In this document: piece after piece, positions 1-5,045 of the stretch | Layout: each line of letters starts with the position of its first letter | Numbering within the stretch: position 1 is the stretch's first letter | Assembly (NCBI GenBank): GCA_001917125.1 | Contig: MNTU01000047.1 | Coordinates: forward strand, 1 to 6,541 | Direction of reading: 5' to 3' | Length of the DNA: 6,541 nucleotides | DNA from: Azospirillum sp. 47_25 | Lineage (GTDB): Bacteria > Pseudomonadota > Alphaproteobacteria > RF32 > CAG-239 | Made by a program: the position numbers and the translations under genes | The notes under the pieces: model-generated | Databases searched by the model: none | What the model was told of the DNA's origin: nothing | The model's input: the letters and a program-made list of their open reading frames with translations, nothing else

Positions 1-414
1 CTCATAAGTATAAGAGGCCTCGCAGCATTTGTCATAAATCCTGTCATTATAAGGACAGGCACGGTTAAACAAACCGGAGGCGCAGGAAGTAACGGCAAAG
101 CCGAGACGTTTGCAGTTGTCGCCGGTAGGGTCGGTAAAGTCATTGTCCTTAGCCTCGTTGTCAAAAGTCTGTCCGTTGCTGCCGGTAATGAAATAGACGC
201 CGGCGAGCTTATAGGAGGGCAGACGGAGGTTTCCGTCTGCCGTTGATACGGCTTCAAGACTTTGGCTTTGATTCGTATCTATGAGGCGGGTGGATGAGAA
301 AAGGTCGATTTTTGGAGTTCCGGCAAACGTCAAATGAGCGTCGGCGGGAACAGCTGTACAAGCAAATAACAGCGCGAACCAAGGAAGAACCTTATCCTCT
401 CGGGCAGGGGTTAT
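1..414 (-). CDS. Cysteine-rich exported protein, N-terminal part (runs off left edge, start codon unresolved)
   Basis: The frame is open from the stop at 418-420 to the window edge, about 138 codons if counted from ATA at 412-414. I do not recognise the family. Near the N-terminus there is a charged stretch (REDK), a hydrophobic run (VLPWFALLFACTAVP) and an ADA|H site, which together make a credible signal peptide of about 26 residues. LFAC inside the run could instead act as a lipobox, so a lipoprotein is possible. The mature part is polar, then cysteine-rich: C101, C111, C120 and the pair C130-C131, within phrases such as SCASGLFNRACPY and IYDKCCE. This suggests a disulphide-bonded periplasmic or surface protein. 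There is no in-frame ATG, GTG or TTG before TTG at 331-333, which lies after the signal peptide. ATA (412-414) overlaps the sua5 stop, and a purine-rich AGAGGATAAGG lies at 390-400. The true start may be a rare codon, or an indel may be present. The signal peptide and cysteines make a real gene likely; the start is uncertain. Confidence 0.6.
   Translation of the reverse strand, partial: MTPAREDKVLPWFALLFACTAVPADAHLTFAGTPKIDLFSSTRLIDTNQSQSLEAVSTADGNLRLPSYKLAGVYFITGSNGQTFDNEAKDNDFTDPTGDNCKRLGFAVTSCASGLFNRACPYNDRIYDKCCEASYTYE
218..241. repeat. Perfect 10-bp inverted repeat with 4-nt loop, inside the exported-protein gene
   Basis: GGCAGACGGA (218-227) and TCCGTCTGCC (232-241) are exact reverse complements separated by GGTT. 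The RNA hairpin from either strand would be strong and G+C-rich. No T-run follows on either strand, so it is not an intrinsic terminator. It lies in coding sequence for about residues 58-66 of the exported protein, between the signal peptide and the cysteine-rich part. Confidence 0.75.
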
Positions 415-1358
415 TCTTTATAGGCGGCGCGGCGGATGCGGTCGTTGATGGCCAGTCCCAATCCGGTTTCGGGAATCGGAGACATGCAAATTCCGTTGTA
501 ACCGTTCTGGCGGTCGGCAAAGCGCAGAAAAGCAAACAGCCGGCTGGCGGCTTCTTCCAGATTGCCGCTCGGGCTGAGGTTGATGTCAGAATCGGAAACG
601 GAACCGAAGCCGATGTAAAATTCGCCGTCTTTCCTTTCCGCAGCGTTGATACGCAGCGGTTTTCCGGGGGCGTAGTGTTTCAACAACTGGCCGGGGGCGC
701 TGGGTTGGTTGGGGTCGCCATGGGAAAGCAGGACTTTTTCATTGAGAAAATCTTCAAGAGCTTCAAGAGTTGTGCCGCCGGCTCGCAGAATGACCGCCTG
801 TTTTCCGGTCATGTCAACAATGGTTGATTCAACGCCGACACTGCATTGTCCGCCGTCAAGAATCATATCGACTTTGTCGCCCAGACTTTCCTGTACGTGG
901 TAAGCGGTTGTCGGGCTGATGGATTTAAAACGGTTGGCTGAGGGGGCGACGATCGGAACTCCGCTGCGACGGATGAGTTCCAGAGCGACCGGGTGTGCCG
1001 GCATGCGCACGGCGATGTTCTGTAAGCCTGAGCAGGCCAGGTCAATTGAGGGATTGTTATCCTGACGGCGCATAATGATTGTCAGCGGGCCGGGCCAGAA
1101 ATGTCGGGCCAGCTCCATGATGCGCTCATCGGTAACAGCGTATTCCGGCAGAAAGTCAACATCGGCAATGTGGGAAATCAGCGGGTCAAATTTTGGGCGC
1201 TGTTTGGCGGCAAAAATTCCGGCAACGGCTTCCGAAAGGTAAACATTGGCTCCGAGCCCGTAAACCGTTTCGGTCGGAAAGGCAACCAATCCGCCGGATT
1301 TGATGACTTCGGCCGCGCGGTCGAGGTTTTCTGTGGATACGTCATAAATATTGTTCAT
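411..1358 (-). CDS. sua5: L-threonylcarbamoyladenylate synthase, long Sua5/YwlC type
   Basis: This cytoplasmic enzyme makes threonylcarbamoyl-AMP from threonine, bicarbonate and ATP. That is the first step of t6A formation at position 37 of ANN-decoding tRNAs; the TsaD complex then transfers the group. The YrdC/TsaC domain covers about residues 10-200. Visible motifs are SGGLVAFPTETVYGLGAN (21-38), KQRPKFDPL (52-60), PGPLTI (89-94), VRMPAHP (117-123), VPIVAPSAN (134-142) and the segment around VGVESTIVD (174-182). The linker PSAPGQLLKHYAPG (219-232) and the C-terminal GLGLAINDRIRRAA (299-312) mark the Sua5 domain that short TsaC proteins lack. At 315 residues it is close to full length for Sua5. 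ATG at 1356-1358 has a weak GAAGAT (1364-1369) five bases upstream and begins one base after the SUKH stop, so it is probably translationally coupled. The overlap with the next frame is at ATAA (411-414). Confidence 0.95.
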   Translation of the reverse strand: MNNIYDVSTENLDRAAEVIKSGGLVAFPTETVYGLGANVYLSEAVAGIFAAKQRPKFDPLISHIADVDFLPEYAVTDERIMELARHFWPGPLTIIMRRQDNNPSIDLACSGLQNIAVRMPAHPVALELIRRSGVPIVAPSANRFKSISPTTAYHVQESLGDKVDMILDGGQCSVGVESTIVDMTGKQAVILRAGGTTLEALEDFLNEKVLLSHGDPNQPSAPGQLLKHYAPGKPLRINAAERKDGEFYIGFGSVSDSDINLSPSGNLEEAASRLFAFLRFADRQNGYNGICMSPIPETGLGLAINDRIRRAAYKE

Positions 1359-1359
1359 G

Positions 1360-1770
1360 TTAAATCTTCAAAATGTCGTTAAGTGCCGCTGTAAGTTCAT
1401 GATATTCTTCTAACACTTCAAAATCATCTTTGTCAATGATTTGGTAAACCTGCCATTTGTGGTTATAGCCCAGATAGTCCATTTCATTGACGCCGAGGAT
1501 TATCAAATCGCGGCAAAGCGGGTGGCGGACCCGGAGGTTAAGCCGCAGCAGATCAGGAAGCTCCGGATTTTCGGGATAAATTCCGGCGAGCAGGCTGCCG
1601 TTACCGCGGAGGCCGTTGCTGAAACGGAGCAGTTGCAGATATTCGTCCGGAACCGGCGCGATGTTGTTTTGTTTCAGCTGTTTCTGACAACGGATAATTT
1701 GTGCGGGGGTGAGGCTGCTGTCAGTGACGATACCGGAAATCTGATTGATTTTATTGATAAAATTCTGCAT
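1360..1770 (-). CDS. SMI1/KNR4 (SUKH) superfamily protein, candidate immunity protein
   Basis: This is a 136-residue cytoplasmic protein with no signal peptide or membrane segment. SUKH features are an N-terminal helical part, then VPDEYLQLLRFSNGL (40-54), the family's hallmark of Pro-x-x-Tyr plus a hydrophobic helix ending in NG. After that come GIYPENPELPDLL (63-75), DLIILGVNEMDYLGYN (88-103) and VYQIIDKD (108-115), which look like the central beta-sheet, and a terminal helix ELTAALNDILKI. YrhA-like members of the superfamily look closest, but that is an impression. ATG (1768-1770) shares its A with the TGA of the 1047-residue gene, and AGGGA at 1779-1783 is a Shine-Dalgarno eight bases upstream inside that gene. 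SUKH proteins are established immunity partners of secreted nuclease toxins, and some have other roles. The tight coupling to a protein with an HNH-like C-terminus makes an immunity role the leading inference. Confidence 0.8.
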   Translation of the reverse strand: MQNFINKINQISGIVTDSSLTPAQIIRCQKQLKQNNIAPVPDEYLQLLRFSNGLRGNGSLLAGIYPENPELPDLLRLNLRVRHPLCRDLIILGVNEMDYLGYNHKWQVYQIIDKDDFEVLEEYHELTAALNDILKI

Positions 1771-4700
1771 CAGCGCCGTCCCTGCCGACTTCCGGTAATA
1801 ATGTACAAAACGGTTTCCGGAGACAGCTGTTCACTTTTTTGCAATTCGCGGTTGGCCAGGGTGACGGTTTCGGTATGGCTGCGGTAGCGTTTGGTTCTGG
1901 GGTCTCGCGAATAGTCATAAGACAGTTGGTCTTCGGGAGCCAGCCCTCCGAAGAAAATCAGGTTCGGATCTGCCGGGTAAAGGCGGCCGATGTAGCGTTC
2001 GCAGTTATCAAATTTTTCGGTACGGTCCATTCCGTGGAAAAAGCGGATATGGTAGGGATCGTCGATAATGGCGCAAAGATTGCTGAAATAGTTGGCGGCC
2101 GCCAGGTTGGGAAATTCCTGCGCTTCCGGAGCGGTTTCTTTGAGCGGCCGGAACAGGCGGTTAATCTTTTCGGCGTTTTCGTTTTGCGGGTCGAATTGTT
2201 CAAAGCTGTCTTGTACGGCCCATTTGTGATGAACCGAAAGGTTGGGAACAGCCAGGCTGGTTCCGTCGTTGAATTGCAGGCTCAGGCCGCCTTTTTCAAA
2301 AACCATACCGATGTTTTGAGAAAGCTTGAATTTTTGTATGCCGTCTTTAAAGGTTTGAATATTTTCTTCGCCGATTTTTTCATCACGGAGATAATTTTCA
2401 AAATCATTCTGGTTAAGCAGAATATATTGCAGACTCCAATAGGCGGTGTCGTTTTCGGTTTTTTCCTCGTCCAGCTGCCGGAGCGTGTTGTCGATGTAGG
2501 TTTCAATGTTTTCCGGATTGCTGATGTGTGCAATGAAAGACGAGCGCCGGTGGCTGATAAAATTTTTGGTCTGATTTTGAATTTCAATGGCTGCCGTTCC
2601 GGTGCGAATGCCTTTTATTATGCCGTCGGCATATTCCTTGTCCTGAGTACCGTTATAAAGGTCATTGCTGAAAAGGTGTTTGTTGTTAAGAATAAATTTG
2701 TGAGCCAGCGGTATTATTGCGTTGGTAATGCCCTGACGGCTGACTTTCTTTAAAATCAGTTCCGCTTCCTTTTCTTTTTCGCTGATACGCTGTTGAATCA
2801 GCGAGCGGCGGTAAATGTAGCCGTTGCGGCGGATGAACTGTTCCGTCAGTTCTTTGATGCGGGAAATTTTATCAAGATCGGGGAACTTTATCAGGTTCTC
2901 GCGGAGAAAAAAGTTGCCGGTCTTGAATATTTCCGATATTTCGCGGCTGTCGGTTTCCAGCCCTTTTTCGCGGCAGAAATCGCTGAAAAGATCGGTTCTC
3001 TGGCCGATAAAACGGGACACCGAGTCAAAATCGTCGGCGGAGAGACCTCGTTGCAGGATGCGTTTATGCTGGCTTTCGGCTGCATCTTGGTGTTTGTGAA
3101 TCTGAAAATTAGAGTACCAATAGCGGAAAACATCGCGGTTTTTGCCGATGAATTGGCGGGCGAAATCTTTGGCATAAAGCGGAATGCCCCTGGTTTTTAT
3201 CATAAAATTGGTGATGTCGGTCAGCTGTTCGTTAAGTTCCTGATAGGTCAGAATATTGTTCTGTTTGTAATAATCGCTGTATTCTTTGCGGTTTTTGAGG
3301 ACATATTTCCGGACGGCGGGATAATTATCCGGCGTTATGCCGTTTTCCGCAACATCCCGAACCATGGCCGTATCGGGGTTATTGTGAGTGGCGGCGTCTT
3401 TTTCGTTGGCGATAATAAAGTTGAGCAGACTTTCCTGAACATATTCCGGGAGCGGGGGCGGGTTGAGAACGTTAAAGGCGAATTTGATATAGTTTTCGTC
3501 GCGGTTTTCTTTTTGCAGGCCGGCTTTGAAGAGTTCCGGGTTTTGCCGGGCGAACTCGGACGGCAGTGCCGCATCAAGGTTATCCGCAGGGCGTGTCTTT
3601 ATTTTATCCAGCAGGCTTTTGACTTCGGAGGAGGAAAGCCCCTTGTTGAGCAGAAAGTCTGTATAAGCTTTTTCATTGCCGGTTATGAGGCTTTTGAGGT
3701 TTTCTTTCAGATAAAGCGGAAATTTCGGTTCCTCAAGCAGTTCAAAAACGGCGTTGACATGGCGTCCGGTAATGTGTTTTCTGCTCAGGTGGTCACGGAA
3801 TGAATTTTCATTGGCAGCAATAAAATTGCGCATCTCATCGGTGAGCGGCTTCCCTTGAGTTTCCAAATGCTCAATGATGTTTTGGATGTGGTTTCCGCTT
3901 TGAGCCTGTTCCCTGATGTAAGCGGCAAAATGACGGCGGCGGTTGCGAATGTAGTCATACACGAAATCGCGGGAAGAACTTTTCAGAATCAGGTTACAGG
4001 TGACGCCGCGTCCCTGGGCCGATTTAATAAGCGCCTCATAGTAGCGTTCGTCATAGTTGTGGCGTTTGAAAAAGTTTCGCAGCCATTTTTCCTGTTTGAG
4101 GAAGACGTCTTTAATGAAAGAGCGGCGCGCCCCGAGGAAAATCGTGACACTTTCTCCTTCTTTGGTGTCTTCGCGTTTGAAGTAGTTGTACAGAATGTCG
4201 GAATAGTCATAAATATTAAGATAAGGGATAACCTCGGGATTGAGCTTCTGCCGGAACATCTGGATGCGGATTTTGTTTTCCAGCATGTGAAAACGCGGAA
4301 AAGTCCGCATCAGCCGCCAAGCGGGAGACAAATCAAGATTGTAGTCGCCGAGTTCATATTTTTTCGGGGTGTCGGTTTTGGCTTTTTCATCTGCGGCGGG
4401 ATTTTTGACGTTGCGTTTTTTTTCTTTGCGGCTCTGAGGTTCCGCAAAGTCATTCCTGTTTCGCAGGTAGGATATGCTGTTCTGGTCGGGGCGGGGTTTG
4501 TTGACGGTTCCGTAAAAGTCGATGCGAATCAGATGTTTTTCGGGCCGGCTCAGCGAATAGTGCTTCTTTTCAACGTATATCATGCCCCAGCGCCGGAATT
4601 TTTGAATCAGCATGTGTTTGTAGGTTTCTTTGTTTTTATAGCGGGAGGCCGGCGGCAGTTCGCGATCGCCGTTGTAGAATTTGTCCAAAAGCTGCAAGAT

Positions 4701-4913
4701 TTCAGCTTCATCTTGTTTGGGGTCGCAGTCAGGGTTAATCTGCTGTGCCTTTTGGGCAAGTTCGGGCAGGTTTTGAAAGTCTTCGTCGCTGAAAAAGACA
4801 GGTTCGGAAGGATGGACGAAAGTGTCCATTATCATTTCCGCGGACGTTTTTTCCTCGGCAAAAATATCGGAGGAACTTTTTAACGGGTTATGTCTTTTTT
4901 TGTTTGAGGGCAT
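1770..4913 (-). CDS. Large repeat (alpha-solenoid-like) protein with HNH-nuclease-like C-terminus, unknown family
   Basis: This 1047-residue protein is very rich in charged residues, and I do not recognise the family. There is no signal peptide or membrane segment, so it is cytoplasmic or exported by a signal-independent route. Layout: a basic N-terminus (1-20); an acidic region with a small K/R-rich module around 85-140; a low-complexity K/E-rich linker (160-185); a helical part (190-300), perhaps with one degenerate repeat near 270; twelve two-helix repeats (about 321-862); and a C-terminal region (870-1047). The C-terminal region carries VHHK (894-897), SNLCAII (944-950), PYH (953-955) and FFHGMD (958-963), which have HNH-nuclease spacing, followed by about 85 residues of unclear nature. 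ATG 4911-4913 is backed by GAAGGGA (4919-4925) five bases upstream. It is probably first in the minus-strand operon and overlaps the SUKH gene by one base. A toxin/effector or nuclease-based defence protein is inferred. A structural or scaffold protein is the main alternative. Confidence 0.9.
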   Translation of the reverse strand: MPSNKKRHNPLKSSSDIFAEEKTSAEMIMDTFVHPSEPVFFSDEDFQNLPELAQKAQQINPDCDPKQDEAEILQLLDKFYNGDRELPPASRYKNKETYKHMLIQKFRRWGMIYVEKKHYSLSRPEKHLIRIDFYGTVNKPRPDQNSISYLRNRNDFAEPQSRKEKKRNVKNPAADEKAKTDTPKKYELGDYNLDLSPAWRLMRTFPRFHMLENKIRIQMFRQKLNPEVIPYLNIYDYSDILYNYFKREDTKEGESVTIFLGARRSFIKDVFLKQEKWLRNFFKRHNYDERYYEALIKSAQGRGVTCNLILKSSSRDFVYDYIRNRRRHFAAYIREQAQSGNHIQNIIEHLETQGKPLTDEMRNFIAANENSFRDHLSRKHITGRHVNAVFELLEEPKFPLYLKENLKSLITGNEKAYTDFLLNKGLSSSEVKSLLDKIKTRPADNLDAALPSEFARQNPELFKAGLQKENRDENYIKFAFNVLNPPPLPEYVQESLLNFIIANEKDAATHNNPDTAMVRDVAENGITPDNYPAVRKYVLKNRKEYSDYYKQNNILTYQELNEQLTDITNFMIKTRGIPLYAKDFARQFIGKNRDVFRYWYSNFQIHKHQDAAESQHKRILQRGLSADDFDSVSRFIGQRTDLFSDFCREKGLETDSREISEIFKTGNFFLRENLIKFPDLDKISRIKELTEQFIRRNGYIYRRSLIQQRISEKEKEAELILKKVSRQGITNAIIPLAHKFILNNKHLFSNDLYNGTQDKEYADGIIKGIRTGTAAIEIQNQTKNFISHRRSSFIAHISNPENIETYIDNTLRQLDEEKTENDTAYWSLQYILLNQNDFENYLRDEKIGEENIQTFKDGIQKFKLSQNIGMVFEKGGLSLQFNDGTSLAVPNLSVHHKWAVQDSFEQFDPQNENAEKINRLFRPLKETAPEAQEFPNLAAANYFSNLCAIIDDPYHIRFFHGMDRTEKFDNCERYIGRLYPADPNLIFFGGLAPEDQLSYDYSRDPRTKRYRSHTETVTLANRELQKSEQLSPETVLYIITGSRQGRR
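2025..2306 (-). other. Putative HNH-type nuclease core within the 1047-residue protein (residues 870-963)
   Basis: After the last helical repeat the composition changes to beta-like segments (GLSLQF, TSLAVP) leading into NLSVHHK. H895 and H896 would be the metal ligand and general base of a beta-beta-alpha-metal fold. N945 in SNLCAII matches the conserved HNH asparagine, and H955 in DDPYH the final histidine, with H960 and D963 close behind. The order and rough spacing (HH, about 50 residues, NL, about 9 residues, H) fit the HNH superfamily. There are no zinc-knuckle CxxC pairs. The assignment is by motif only, and the 84 residues after D963 are unexplained. Confidence 0.5.
2388..3953 (-). 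repeat. Twelve-copy divergent protein repeat, 45-residue basic period (135 bp)
   Basis: Within the 1047-residue protein, the core aromatic-[IVL]-x-x-[N/R]-x-x-x-[F/Y]-x-x-x-[hydrophobic] starts at residues 321, 364, 409, 454, 499, 537, 588, 635, 693, 740, 785 and 830. Spacings are 43, 45, 45, 45, 38, 51, 47, 58, 47, 45 and 45. Examples are YIRNRRRHFAAYI, FIAANENSFRDHL, LITGNEKAYTDFL, FIGKNRDVFRYWY, FILNNKHLFSNDL and YILLNQNDFENYL. In regular copies a second helix places hydrophobics at +22, +26 and +29: I343/I347/L350, V386/F390/L393, V431/L435/I438, I476/F480/L483 and I807/L811/L814. Copy 5 is degraded and copies 6-9 carry insertions. No repeat is obvious at DNA level, so the duplications are old. 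The pattern predicts a superhelix of helical hairpins. Confidence 0.85.
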
Positions 4914-4918
4914 TTTAT

Positions 4919-4925
4919 TCCCTTC
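4919..4925 (-). promoter_or_regulatory. Ribosome binding site of the 1047-residue gene
   Basis: GAAGGGA on the minus strand lies five bases before ATG 4911-4913. It supports that start as the true beginning of the operon's first gene. Confidence 0.7.
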
Positions 4926-5008
4926 AGAGACGGTTATTTTGTCTAAATACTAACTGTTTATGCAAAATTTTACCAGTTTAAATTAGGGGTTTGTTATGAA
5001 ATTTTGGA

Positions 5009-5014
5009 TATAAT
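5009..5014 (+). promoter_or_regulatory. Probable -10 box of the pepA promoter
   Basis: TATAAT matches the sigma-70 consensus exactly and lies 31 bases before the chosen pepA start, with A+T-rich DNA upstream. No good -35 box is present at 16-18 bases; TTGTTA at 4991-4996 is only 12 bases away. The element may depend on an extended -10 or on an activator. Confidence 0.5.
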
Positions 5015-5033
5015 CGGTGAAAAATCCGCAGAA

Positions 5034-5038
5034 AAGGA
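5034..5038 (+). promoter_or_regulatory. Ribosome binding site that fixes the pepA start
   Basis: AAGGA lies seven bases before ATG 5046-5048. The frame is also open back to TTG at 5004, but that codon would put the start just upstream of the TATAAT box, so ATG 5046 is preferred. Confidence 0.7.
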
Positions 5039-5045
5039 AAAAACG

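Larger units (their letters stand above)
4914..5045. promoter_or_regulatory. Divergent A+T-rich intergenic region
   Basis: This 132-bp stretch is the only sizeable non-coding DNA between genes and must hold promoters for both directions. Rightward there is a perfect TATAAT (5009-5014). Leftward I see no convincing sigma-70 promoter. The best weak candidate is TAGTAT, 17 bases after TGGTAA, read on the minus strand at about 4940-4968. TAACTG (4951-4956) and CAGTTT (4974-4979) form a five-of-six imperfect inverted repeat around an A+T-rich centre, which could be an operator, but this is weak. The tiny frame MKFWI from 4996 looks accidental. Confidence 0.5.

Noticed and set aside
218..241. Intrinsic terminator
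   Set aside because: The stem is strong but no T-run follows on either strand and it lies inside an open coding frame.
294..827. Plus-strand frame of 177 residues at the sua5 3' end
   Set aside because: It is antisense to sua5, whose protein is clearly conserved, and has no recognisable domain or initiation site.
2388..3953. Repeats as TALE-like or mTERF-like DNA-binding modules
   Set aside because: The period is 45 rather than 33-35 or about 30 residues, and the motifs of those families are absent. Resemblance is limited to isolated phrases such as KGLSSSEV.
1839..4883. Long plus-strand frames (304, 336 and 342 residues) as real genes
   Set aside because: They are codon-aligned antisense shadows of the repeat protein, have biased hydrophobic composition without domains, and follow from avoidance of TTA, CTA and TCA in the sense gene.
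4996..5013. Five-codon leader peptide MKFWI upstream of pepA
   Set aside because: It overlaps the -10 box, so it would not be on a transcript from that promoter, and there is no attenuator-like structure.
5004..5045. pepA start at TTG 5004, adding 14 residues
   Set aside because: This TTG lies just upstream of the TATAAT box and has no Shine-Dalgarno, while ATG 5046 has AAGGA at proper spacing.
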